DNA of 64,000 bases from contig ARQU01000007.1 of NCBI GenBank assembly GCA_000384615.1, positions 39,397 through 103,396 of the forward strand, written 5' to 3'. Positions 37,147-45,488 of this stretch are shown here, one piece after another. This stretch comes from an alpha proteobacterium SCGC AAA536-G10. Its GTDB lineage: Bacteria > Pseudomonadota > Alphaproteobacteria > Puniceispirillales > Marisalimonadaceae. Each line of letters begins with the position of its first letter. The first letter of the stretch is position 1. Below the pieces are notes generated by a model that was not told the DNA's origin, did not search any database, and saw only the letters and a program-made list of their open reading frames with translations. Both the position numbers and the translations under genes were made by a program.

Positions 37147-37971
37147 TTAAATTCTATCTCTATGCCAATTCAAATGATCAGTCATAAAAGTTGAAATAAA
37201 AAAGTATGAATGATCATAATTTGGCTGCATTCTAAGATTTAATTTGATACCAGCTTTTCTGCACGCATCCTCTAAAAGCCAAGGTCTTAATCCATCTTCT
37301 AAAAAACTATCTGCTTCTCCTTGATCAACAAGAATTTCAGGAAAACGATAACCATTTTTAATCAAGGCAACACTATCATACATTTGCCAGTTATCTTTAT
37401 CTAACCCAATGTATTTTTTAAATGCTTCACTTGACCAACTAGCTGTTGAAGGTTCTACGATAGGGGCAAATGCTGAACAACTTTTGTATTTCTCAGGATT
37501 TCTTAAAGCCATTATAATAGCACCATGCCCACCCATTGAATGACCAAAGATGCTTTGTCTGGACATATCAAAGTCAAAATTATTTTCTACAAGTTTCGGA
37601 AGTTCATCATTTAAGTAACTATACATATTATAATTTTTATCATATGGCTGTTGTGTTGCATCTAGGTAAAATCCTGCCCCAGATCCAAACTGCCAATTAT
37701 CTTTTTCATCTGGCACTTGATCACCTCTTGGACTAGTGTCAGGACAAATAATTACCATGCCTAATTCTGCAGCCTTCTTTCTATATTCACCTTTTTCCAT
37801 AACATTTAAATGACTACAAGTTAATCCAGATAAGTACCATAAAACTGGGGGATTTTTAACTTGGGGGGGGGTAAAGATTGCTAAAGTCATTTTACAATCA
37901 TTTACAATAGATGCGTGACTGAAGACAAATTGTTTCCCACCAAAAGAAAATGCTTCAGATATTTTTTCCAT
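37147..37971 (-). CDS. fghA: S-formylglutathione hydrolase
   Basis: A 274-residue esterase-D-family protein: LSGLTCSHLNVMEKG (about 46-60), SPRGDQVPDEKDNWQFG, nucleophile Ser in FGHSMGGHGA (about 143-152), and the His in NYDHSYFFIS (about 256-265). It hydrolyses S-formylglutathione to formate and glutathione, the step after frmA. The ATG at 37971 overlaps the frmA stop by one base (TGATG); a TTG just before it is less likely. A run of nine C on the coding strand (37863-37871) encodes TPPQ and is in frame. Confidence 0.92.
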   Translation of the reverse strand: MEKISEAFSFGGKQFVFSHASIVNDCKMTLAIFTPPQVKNPPVLWYLSGLTCSHLNVMEKGEYRKKAAELGMVIICPDTSPRGDQVPDEKDNWQFGSGAGFYLDATQQPYDKNYNMYSYLNDELPKLVENNFDFDMSRQSIFGHSMGGHGAIIMALRNPEKYKSCSAFAPIVEPSTASWSSEAFKKYIGLDKDNWQMYDSVALIKNGYRFPEILVDQGEADSFLEDGLRPWLLEDACRKAGIKLNLRMQPNYDHSYFFISTFMTDHLNWHRDRI

Positions 37972-39080
37972 CAAAAAACAACTACGGATCTAATTGATTC
38001 ACCTGCATGCATTAAATCAAAACCTTTATTTATATCCTCTAATTCTAATGTGTGGGTAATCATTGGATCAATATCAATTTTTCCTTGAAGATACCATTCT
38101 ACAATCTTAGGTACGTCTGTTCTCCCCCTGGCACCTCCAAAAGCAGTACCTTTCCAACTTCTGCCCGTAACTAATTGAAAAGGCCTAGTTTTAATTTCCT
38201 GACCTGCTCCTGCAACTCCAATAATAATACTCTCTCCCCAACCTTTATGCGCGCATTCTAAAGCCTGCCTCATTACATTTACATTCCCAATACATTCAAA
38301 AGAGTAATCGGCCCCACCACCTGTGAGTTCAACTAAGTAATTTACTAAGTCACCTTCTATTTCCGAAGGATTTACAAAGTGGGTCATTCCAAATTTTTTA
38401 CCCCAGGATTCTTTTTTATTATTCATGTCGATGCCAACAATCATATTCGCGCCTATCATCCTTAAACCTTGGATAACGTTAAGACCTATACCGCCTAATC
38501 CAAATACGACTGCATTGCATCCAGCTGTTGCTTTTGCAGTATTCATTACAGCACCAATACCAGTAGTAACACCACAACCAATATAACAAATTTTATCAAA
38601 GGGAGCTTTTTCATTTACCTTAGCAAGTGCAATTTCTGGTACAACAGTATAGTTAGAAAAGGTAGATGTTCCCATGTAATGAAGAATAGGTTTTCCACTT
38701 ATTGAAAATCTACTTGTTCCGTCTGGCATTACTCCCTTACCTTGAGTTACCCTTATAGCCTGACATAAGTTAGTCTTTGGGTGAAGACAATACTCACATT
38801 CTCTGCATTCAGGTGTATAAAGTGGGATTACGTGGTCACCCTCTTTCAATGAAGTCACACCTTTACCAATCTCTCTGACAATTCCAGCTCCTTCATGTCC
38901 TAAAATTGCTGGGAAAAGCCCTTCTGGGTCGTCTCCAGAAAGTGTGAATTCATCCGTGTGACATATACCAGTTGCTTTAATTTCAACTAAAACTTCTCCT
39001 GGACGAGGACCCTCTAGATCTACATCCATAATTTCAAGTGGTTTGCCCGCCTCAACAGCCACTGCCGCTCTAGTTTTCAT
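37971..39080 (-). CDS. frmA: S-(hydroxymethyl)glutathione dehydrogenase / class III alcohol dehydrogenase
   Basis: A 369-residue zinc MDR enzyme. It has [12 protein letters not shown] with the catalytic Cys, LGHEGAG, the structural zinc cysteines in [32 protein letters not shown], the Rossmann motif [13 protein letters not shown], and the class III trait [14 protein letters not shown]. It oxidises the formaldehyde-glutathione adduct to S-formylglutathione with NAD. Together with fghA it gives glutathione-dependent formaldehyde disposal, as expected where methylated compounds are demethylated. AAGGGG precedes the ATG. Confidence 0.95.
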   Translation of the reverse strand: MKTRAAVAVEAGKPLEIMDVDLEGPRPGEVLVEIKATGICHTDEFTLSGDDPEGLFPAILGHEGAGIVREIGKGVTSLKEGDHVIPLYTPECRECEYCLHPKTNLCQAIRVTQGKGVMPDGTSRFSISGKPILHYMGTSTFSNYTVVPEIALAKVNEKAPFDKICYIGCGVTTGIGAVMNTAKATAGCNAVVFGLGGIGLNVIQGLRMIGANMIVGIDMNNKKESWGKKFGMTHFVNPSEIEGDLVNYLVELTGGGADYSFECIGNVNVMRQALECAHKGWGESIIIGVAGAGQEIKTRPFQLVTGRSWKGTAFGGARGRTDVPKIVEWYLQGKIDIDPMITHTLELEDINKGFDLMHAGESIRSVVVF

Positions 39081-39203
39081 TATTTACCCCTTAATAACAA
39101 TTTAGATACGATTAGTTTATTATGATTTAATATCGATGACTTGCAAGAATTTTTAGTATATAAAATTATCTTCGTAAGATTCTATATATGTAGGAGTAAA
39201 TCT

Positions 39204-40013
39204 ATGAGTTTTGTTGAAACTAAAATAAATGGACAGATTATAACGATAAGGCTAAATCGTCCCGAAAGATTGAATGCCTTGAGTACCGTTATTAGAACTG
39301 GTATGGCGGAAGCATTTAACAGGTTTCATGAGGATAATGATCTTGAAGTCGCAATCTTGACAGGGACAGGTAGAGGATTTTGTGCGGGTGAAGACATGAA
39401 AGAGTCTCTAGATAGAGGTATTCCTGGCTCTCCAAAAGAATTTGTTGAAGAAAATTTGGTAGATCCGTTTCAAACTGGAGCACTTAAAAAACCAGTTATA
39501 GCAGCTGTAAATGGTTTTGCTATGGGTGGTGGTTTCATGCTGGTTGAACGAACAGATTTAAGAATAGCTGTAAAAGAAGCTATATTTGAAATGTCAGAGG
39601 CCAAGAGGTGGCTTCTTGGTGGTTATAATCATGGTCATTATGGAAATCTACCTCATCCAGTAGCAACAGAAATGGCATTTGGATACAGAATTACAGCAGA
39701 AAGAATGCATCAGGTTGGTTTCATTAATCGACTTGTGGATGCTAAAGATTTAATGAGTGAAGCATATTCTATGGCTGAACACCTTCTTACACTCCCTCCT
39801 GCTGCCAGAGTTAATACACTTTATATGATGAAGCATATGGCACCAAGAATTAGTCCAAACATTGCTGATCTAGCTGAGAAACTACACCTTCATGGAGATA
39901 CAGAAGATAGAATGGAGAGCAGACGTGCTTTTGCTGAAAAAAGAAAACCAAACTATAAAGGTTGGCTCAAGCCTGAAGATAGATACAATATGCCCAAACT
40001 AGAAGAAAAATAG
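39204..40013 (+). CDS. Enoyl-CoA hydratase/isomerase family protein
   Basis: A 269-residue crotonase-fold protein. Start chosen at ATG 39204, with AGGAG seven bases before it; a longer frame from 39141 adds a non-conserved hydrophobic leader. RLNRPERLNALS opens the fold. GTGRGFCAGEDMKESL (about 56-71) and NGFAMGGGFMLVERTDL (about 99-115) are the two oxyanion loops. The late C-terminal part with RRAFAEKRKPNYKGW is typical. It is followed 8 bases later by a CoA-transferase, so the pair probably handles one acid, activating and then hydrating it. Confidence 0.86.
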   Translation: MSFVETKINGQIITIRLNRPERLNALSTVIRTGMAEAFNRFHEDNDLEVAILTGTGRGFCAGEDMKESLDRGIPGSPKEFVEENLVDPFQTGALKKPVIAAVNGFAMGGGFMLVERTDLRIAVKEAIFEMSEAKRWLLGGYNHGHYGNLPHPVATEMAFGYRITAERMHQVGFINRLVDAKDLMSEAYSMAEHLLTLPPAARVNTLYMMKHMAPRISPNIADLAEKLHLHGDTEDRMESRRAFAEKRKPNYKGWLKPEDRYNMPKLEEK

Positions 40014-40021
40014 AGGTTAAG

Positions 40022-41233
40022 ATGAGTGAGATAAATGGCGCTCTTTCAGGCCTTAAAATAGTTGCCTGCTCAACAGCTCAAGCTGGAACAGTACCCTACA
40101 TGCTTATGGCAGATCTGGGAGCTGAAGTAATTAAGATAGAAACGCCAGGCAAAGGCGATAATAATAGAGGCTCTGGCTATTTAATGGGATCAACTGGATC
40201 ATTTTTTGAAACGAATAATAGAGGAGTTAAAAGCTTAACGCTTAATCTTAAGTCTGATAAAGGTCAAAAAATACTACATGATTTAGTAAAAGATGCAGAT
40301 ATATTCGGACAAAATTTTAGACCTGGAATTGCTGAAAAATTAAACTTTGATTACGATACACTTAGTAAAATAAATCCTAAAATTGTATATGCATCTGTTT
40401 CTGCTTATGGACCTGATGCTCCTGACGGACATTTACCTGGAACTGATGCTGTTGGTCAAGCTTTGAGCGGTATAGCCGAAGCTTATTCGATACCAGGTAA
40501 TAATTTGAGAACTGGAGTAGCTTCAGTTGCTGACGAAAGTTGCGGAATTTTAACATTTGGGGGCATTTTAGCAGCTTATATAAATGCACAGAAAACTGGT
40601 AAAGGACAAAAGTTAGAAACGTCTCTGGTTGGAAGTGCTTTTAGACTTCTTGGCTGGACAATGACAACAGCTATGTGGAGTAACAAACCACCAATAACCG
40701 GTGCAAGAATCAATGGTACAAGAAAACGCCCAGGAATTGCTGCTTGTTTTAATGATGTTGATGGTAAACCTTTTGCACTTCAACTTGATCCAGATGATTG
40801 GCAAGAAGCGATGAAGGAGCTCAATTTTTTTGATGTGCTTCAAAAAGAAAATCTTATTGATCTTGGTCTTGCATTTGAATCTGATGAAAAGAAAACCCAG
40901 ATCTTAAGCAAGCTTGCTGAATTATTTTCAACTAACAAAAGAGATCATTGGATTTCAATTTTAAGAAATGCTGACATGATATCTACTCACGTCAATACAA
41001 TGCTAGAAGCGTCTAATGATCCTAATTTAAAAGAAAATAATTATGTAACTGAAGTATGGTATCCAGAACTCAATAAAAATATGAAAGTGCATGGAACACC
41101 ATGGAAGTTTTCAAAAACTCCTGCAAATATTAAAAGAGCGCCTAAACTTGGAGAGCATAATTCAGAACTTCTTAATAAATTAGGATATTCTGAAAAAGAT
41201 ATCCAAAATTTAATTGAAGATAAAATTATTTAA
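40022..41233 (+). CDS. CaiB/BaiF class III CoA-transferase
   Basis: A 403-residue family III protein with LKIVACSTAQAGTVPYM, AEVIKIETPGKGD (about 34-46), NRGVKSLTLNL (about 66-76) and catalytic Asp171 in ASVADESCG. The ends of the family (RAPKLGEHNSELL) are present, so it is full length. GAGG precedes the ATG. It shares a transcript with the enoyl-CoA hydratase gene and overlaps the convergent gamma-carbonic-anhydrase-like gene by 8 bases. The acid it activates is unknown. Confidence 0.85.
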   Translation: MSEINGALSGLKIVACSTAQAGTVPYMLMADLGAEVIKIETPGKGDNNRGSGYLMGSTGSFFETNNRGVKSLTLNLKSDKGQKILHDLVKDADIFGQNFRPGIAEKLNFDYDTLSKINPKIVYASVSAYGPDAPDGHLPGTDAVGQALSGIAEAYSIPGNNLRTGVASVADESCGILTFGGILAAYINAQKTGKGQKLETSLVGSAFRLLGWTMTTAMWSNKPPITGARINGTRKRPGIAACFNDVDGKPFALQLDPDDWQEAMKELNFFDVLQKENLIDLGLAFESDEKKTQILSKLAELFSTNKRDHWISILRNADMISTHVNTMLEASNDPNLKENNYVTEVWYPELNKNMKVHGTPWKFSKTPANIKRAPKLGEHNSELLNKLGYSEKDIQNLIEDKII

Positions 41234-41757
41234 TTTCTTTCATTTCATCAACAAATCTTTTGAAGTTTATAACGTAGTGTTTAGAAGAGCGCGTCATATT
41301 ATCAATCATATCTTGGCTCAATTCTCTTACTGCTTTAGCTGGTGAACCAACTATTAGTGATCCATCTGGAAATTCTTTATTTTCAGTTACCAGAGCTCCT
41401 GCACCTACAAGACAGTTATTACCAATTTTTGCATTATTGAGAATTGTTGCTCCCATGCCAATTAAAGAGTTATTCCCAATAGTACATCCATGAATAATTG
41501 CATTATGACCAATCGTGCAATTATCACCTATAGTTACAGGACAACTTGGATCAACATGAATTATGGTATTTTCTTGGATATTAGTCTCATTACCAATTTT
41601 AATAACATCATTATCCCCTCTTAAAACTGCTCCAAACCAAATACCAACGTCCCTACCTAAAATAACATTTCCAATAACATGTGCATCAGGTGCCACCCAA
41701 TATAAGTCTTGTTCTGGAAGTTGAGGTTTTTTTTTCACCTAAGTTGTAAATTGGCAT
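41226..41757 (-). CDS. Gamma-carbonic-anhydrase-like hexapeptide protein with an apparent poly-A frameshift
   Basis: A left-handed beta-helix protein: DLYWVAPDAHVIGNV, many hexapeptide turns, and metal-type histidines in NTIIHVDP and GHNAIIHGCTIG. The 170-residue open part starts at a GTG at 41738. However, a perfect start lies upstream in another frame: AAAGGAG, six bases, then ATG at 41757 encoding MPIYNLGEKK, the normal family N-terminus. The frames join only if the nine-A run (41727-41735) is read as eight. It is either a base-call error, slippage, or a recent mutation leaving the GTG version. Function could be carbonic anhydrase or a CaiE/PaaY-like thioesterase. Confidence 0.75.
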
Positions 41758-41856
41758 TTCTTCTCCTTTATAATAAATCATCATTAAAAGTATATTTACA
41801 GTATATATTTTTTTAAAGTTGTTAATATATTTATTGATAAACGTTAAGGATTTTTT

Positions 41857-42952
41857 ATGAGTAATAAAGATAGCATAATAACTAAAATTTCAATTTACCA
41901 GTTAGATTTACCCTTAATTAAACCTTACAAATTATCATATAACACGTTCCATTCTTTTGAACCTCTTTTAATTCACATTATTGATAATGAGGGTAATGAG
42001 GGATGGGGAGAACAACATATATCTCCTGGCTCAAGTAATGAAACAAGAGATGGTGGATGGACATTCGCAAGAATATTATCAAAATTAATTTTGAATAAAA
42101 CATTTAATGAAGCCAAAGAAATTATTCTATCTCACTCTCATGTAAGTATTGTTGCATCTAGTGCCTTACATACAGCAATTGAAATGTTAACAAATCCTAG
42201 TATTTTAAACAGTAAAGATCCTATTAAAATGAAATTGTTAACGGCATTTAATGCAGAAGAAGAAATAGAAATAAGGGATGAATTAGACAAAGTCACTGAA
42301 CAGGGTTTTACAACAATCAAAATAAAAGTCGGTAGAAATGTAAGTTTAGATCTCAAAAAAGATTGATGCTATTCAAAAAAACTTAAATGGAAGAGCTAAT
42401 CTTAGGATAGATGCTAATCGAGCATATACAAAAGGTGAAGCCTGCCAATTTGTAACAGGTTTAGAACCTAACTTTATAGAATTATTTGAACAGCCTTGTG
42501 ATGCCAACGATTGGGAAGCTAATGCAGCAGTTGCAAAAATATCAAGCGTACCAATTATGTTAGATGAACCTATTTGCAGCACGCAAGATATTGAAAAAGC
42601 ATCACGCATTGACGGTGTGAGCTTATGCAAACTTAAATTAAAACGGTTTGTCTCTATTTCAAAATTAACGGAATCAATTAATTACGCTCATAGTTTAGGC
42701 TTGGAAATTGTAATTGGTGACGGATTAGGCTCTGAAATAAATTGTTGGATGGAAGCTAAAATTGCAAGTGGCTTGATTGAAAATGCCGGTGAATATAATG
42801 GATTTTTAAAAATAAAACCTGAAGCTAGGATTTTATCCAACCCTATTAAATTTCAAAATGGTTTTTTAGAGACTGAAGATAATTGGAAACTGCAAATTGA
42901 CAGAGATAAATTAGAAAAATACAGTATTTATAAAGAAGTTATATATAAATAA
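41857..42952 (+). pseudogene. Enolase-superfamily enzyme (muconate cycloisomerase/dipeptide epimerase group) with a one-base frameshift
   Basis: The first frame (169 codons) ends at 42366, and the rest continues one frame over to 42952; together they give about 364 residues, normal for the superfamily. The capping domain comes first. The barrel then shows the KxK acid-base pair in TIKIKVG, metal ligands in RIDANRA, FIELFEQP and MLDEPIC, and the opposite lysine in CKLKLKR, which defines the muconate-lactonising subgroup. The frames join if the six-A run at 42355-42360 is read as five (LDLKKIDAIQKN). Likely an error or a young mutation, since the rest is fully conserved. Divergent from the carbonic-anhydrase-like gene. 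Confidence 0.75.
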
Positions 42953-42971
42953 ATTTATTAAGGAAGAAAGA

Positions 42972-43826
42972 ATGAAGTTGTTAAAAAGCACTGCTAGCTT
43001 AGGTGGTGAAATTTTAGGGATAGATCTTAGTCAAAAATTAAATCAAGAACAGATTAAATTTTTAAATCAATGTTGGGATGAGCGGTTAGTTTTAGTTTTT
43101 AAAAAACAGGATTTAGATGATAACAAATTAATAAACTTTAGTAAAAATTTTGGAGAATTGGATCCCCCTGGACCTAATCCATATGGGATAAAATTTTTAC
43201 CAGAGTTTCCCGAAATAAATGTAATTTCAAATGTAAAAAATAAAGAGGGTACTCCTATCGGAAATTTGGGAGACGGTGAAGCTGTTTGGCACGCAGATAT
43301 GACATATCAAGAAATCCCTCCGAAAGCAGGAATTTTATATGCTCTAGAGGTACCAGAAAATCAGGGTAATACTCACTTTGCAAATATGACTTTAGCATAT
43401 GATGAATTGCCTTATAGACTTAAGGAAAAAATTGATGGTAAAATTTTGATCCATGATTCTGCTCATAATAGTGCCGGTATGTTAAGAAAAGCCTATTCAG
43501 AAGTTAATAATCCTTCTGAAACACCTGGGGCCAGACACCCAATAATAATTACAGATAAAAACACTAAGAAAAAACTTCTCTTTTTAGGAAGAAGACCTCA
43601 CGCTTACATAATTGGTATGGAAATAGACGAAAGTGAAAATTTATTAGATCAAATATGGAAACACGCAACTCAAGAAAAATTTACCTGGACACAAAAATGG
43701 AAAAAAGGTGATTTATTAATGTGGAAAAATTTAAACGTGCTTCACAAGAGAGATGCGTTTGACCCAAACACAAGAAGAATAATGCATCGAACTCAATTAA
43801 AAGGTGAAATGAAAATATCTGCATAG
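42972..43826 (+). CDS. TauD/TfdA family Fe(II)/2-oxoglutarate dioxygenase
   Basis: A 284-residue cupin-fold dioxygenase. The iron HxD pair is WHADMTYQ (about 97-104), the distal His is in IMHRTQLKGE near the C-terminus, and its Arg binds 2-oxoglutarate. ILYALEVPENQGNTHFANM is the typical middle. Such enzymes hydroxylate taurine, 2,4-D-like ethers, carnitine precursors and many others. AGGAAGAAAG precedes the ATG. It lies 19 bases after the enolase-superfamily gene, so both may act on the same compound. Confidence 0.85.
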   Translation: MKLLKSTASLGGEILGIDLSQKLNQEQIKFLNQCWDERLVLVFKKQDLDDNKLINFSKNFGELDPPGPNPYGIKFLPEFPEINVISNVKNKEGTPIGNLGDGEAVWHADMTYQEIPPKAGILYALEVPENQGNTHFANMTLAYDELPYRLKEKIDGKILIHDSAHNSAGMLRKAYSEVNNPSETPGARHPIIITDKNTKKKLLFLGRRPHAYIIGMEIDESENLLDQIWKHATQEKFTWTQKWKKGDLLMWKNLNVLHKRDAFDPNTRRIMHRTQLKGEMKISA

Positions 43827-43877
43827 ATAAATTTAAAATAATTAATTAATTAACTTATTTAAAAGATTAGTTGATTT

Positions 43878-43934
43878 ATGGACTTTTCAATTGCAGACTT
43901 AATTCTTAATTTTAAAACTGGGAGAGTAATATGA
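43878..43934 (+). other. Possible 18-codon leader peptide overlapping the tctC start
   Basis: An ATG at 43878 opens an 18-codon frame (MDFSIADLILNFKTGRVI) whose TGA overlaps the tctC ATG as ATGA. It includes the GGGAGAG that serves tctC. A leader could couple or gate tctC translation. Its own ribosome-binding site is weak and so short a frame can occur by chance. Confidence 0.25.
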
Positions 43935-44926
43935 CACAAAAGAATAATTCTTTTCGAAGAAATATTGTAAAAGCTGGATTGGGTGTCGTCGCTATAGCAG
44001 GAATTAGTGCCTTTGGCTTAGTTTCTTCAGCTAGTGCTGACAAGTACCCAAGCAAAGCAATTGAACTTGTTATCCATGCAAAATATGGTGGTGGAACAGA
44101 TACTACTGCAAGAATGGTTTCGATTAGAACTCGTAGAAATTTGAAAGCTGACATCTCAATCGTTGCAAAAAGAGGTGGTTCAGGTGCAAAAGCACAAAAC
44201 TATGTTTTATCTAAGCCTGCAGACGGATATACTATAATGGCTTTAACTCAATCTCATCTTTATACTATGGCAAGAGGTAAATCTAATATGAAGATTAATG
44301 ACATTGTCGGGGTAGCAAGAGCAATGGATGACCCTACTTTTATAGCAGTGTCAGGCAAAGGTAATTTTAAGACTCTTGAAGACCTTGTGTCCGCTTCAAA
44401 AAAGGCACCTCTAAACTGGGGTGTAGCTCAAATTGGAGGAACAGAACATATTGGTTTAGCTCAATTTGCCAAAGAAGCTGGAATAAAATTCAAGGTTGTT
44501 CCTTTTGGTTCTGGAGCTCAAATGGTTCAAGCTTTGATGGCTGGAAAAATTGATGCTACTTTACCAAATGTTAGTGAAGCAGCAAACCAAGTAGCTGATG
44601 GAAGTTTCAGAGCCTTAGCTGTTATGGCTGAAGATAGACTTAAAGACTATCCTAATGTTCCATCAACTTATGAAAAAGGAATAAAAGCTAAATGTTCCAC
44701 AACTAGAGGTTATGCTGTTTTAGCATCAACACCGCAGCCAATTATTGATCAAATATCAAAGGCTATGGTTAAAGCAATGAAACATGATGTTTTCAAAAGC
44801 TATCTTGCTGGTGCAGGTTTAACAGTAGAAACAAGTGTGGCTGGTACTAAGGTATGGGACAAACACCTTAAGGCTGAATATAAAGTAGCTGAGGCAGCTT
44901 TAAAAGAGCTTGGTTTAGTTAAGTAA
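43931..44926 (+). CDS. tctC: Tripartite tricarboxylate transporter solute-binding protein (TctC/Bug family)
   Basis: A 331-residue periplasmic protein with a long signal peptide. FRRNIVKAGLG followed by a hydrophobic stretch and ASA could be a Tat signal (RR-x-I-V-K) or an ordinary Sec signal. YPSKAIELVIHAKYGGGTD is the Bug-family opening (usually PGGGTD), and MALTQSHLYTM, GSGAQMVQALMAGKID and DYPNVPSTYEKGI are further family blocks. It binds a carboxylic acid for the TctAB channel. First of tctCBA, with GGGAGAG before the ATG and a hairpin after the stop. Confidence 0.9.
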   Translation: MTQKNNSFRRNIVKAGLGVVAIAGISAFGLVSSASADKYPSKAIELVIHAKYGGGTDTTARMVSIRTRRNLKADISIVAKRGGSGAKAQNYVLSKPADGYTIMALTQSHLYTMARGKSNMKINDIVGVARAMDDPTFIAVSGKGNFKTLEDLVSASKKAPLNWGVAQIGGTEHIGLAQFAKEAGIKFKVVPFGSGAQMVQALMAGKIDATLPNVSEAANQVADGSFRALAVMAEDRLKDYPNVPSTYEKGIKAKCSTTRGYAVLASTPQPIIDQISKAMVKAMKHDVFKSYLAGAGLTVETSVAGTKVWDKHLKAEYKVAEAALKELGLVK

Positions 44927-44930
44927 TATT

Positions 44931-44948
44931 AACCTAAAGTTGTAGGTT
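44931..44948 (+). promoter_or_regulatory. Hairpin between tctC and tctB
   Basis: AACCTA (44931-44936) and TAGGTT (44943-44948) form a perfect 6-bp stem with a 6-base loop, directly after the tctC stop and 8 bases before the tctB ATG. A short TTTTAT follows. It may protect or attenuate the message between the binding-protein and permease genes, like the stronger stem after dctP. With only six pairs, chance is possible. Confidence 0.4.
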
Positions 44949-44956
44949 TTATAGAA

Positions 44957-45475
44957 ATGAAAAATGACAAAACTGCACCCAGTAATCTGGGTGCATTATT
45001 TAATAAAAAAGATACAATCATAGCAATACTAATGATTGCGATAATCGCTTTTCTCTGGTTTGAGACAACTAAATTTGAAAAAGTTCCAGATTTATTTTCT
45101 AACAACATACCTCCTGAAATGTTTCCTCAAATTCTACTTCTAATTATTTTAGGAATGATACTGATTATTCCTTTTGAACATATTTTCTTAAAAAAAAGTG
45201 GAAAAAATATAGATTCAGCTAGATCAAAACCTGTAGAAAAATCTACTGTAGGTACAATGATTATTTTGACTGCAATCATTGCTTCTTCTCAATTACTAGG
45301 AGCTGCGTTAACTATCATTGCTGTGAGCATTTCTTTACCTCTTTATTGGGGCGAGAGAAGATTAAAAGTATTAATTTCTTACATAATTGGATTTCCATTA
45401 TTTGTAATAGTTTTATTTAATATAATTCTTGGCGTTCACTTTGAACCAGGATTATTAGATTTATTAAAAAATTAA
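44957..45475 (+). CDS. tctB: Tripartite tricarboxylate transporter small permease (TctB family)
   Basis: A 172-residue protein with four hydrophobic helices. KDTIIAILMIAIIAFLWFETTKFE is the first, followed by the conserved PEMFPQILLLIILGM and, after a polar linker, two closely spaced helices and a final one. This is the TctB plan. The ribosome-binding site is weak and sits in the shadow of the hairpin, so translation may be coupled or reduced relative to tctC. Confidence 0.83.
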   Translation: MKNDKTAPSNLGALFNKKDTIIAILMIAIIAFLWFETTKFEKVPDLFSNNIPPEMFPQILLLIILGMILIIPFEHIFLKKSGKNIDSARSKPVEKSTVGTMIILTAIIASSQLLGAALTIIAVSISLPLYWGERRLKVLISYIIGFPLFVIVLFNIILGVHFEPGLLDLLKN

Positions 45476-45488
45476 CGAGGATTAAAAG

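Noticed and set aside
39141..39203. Upstream extension of the enoyl-CoA hydratase start
   Set aside because: The extra 21 residues are not family-like, and AGGAG sits correctly in front of the ATG at 39204.
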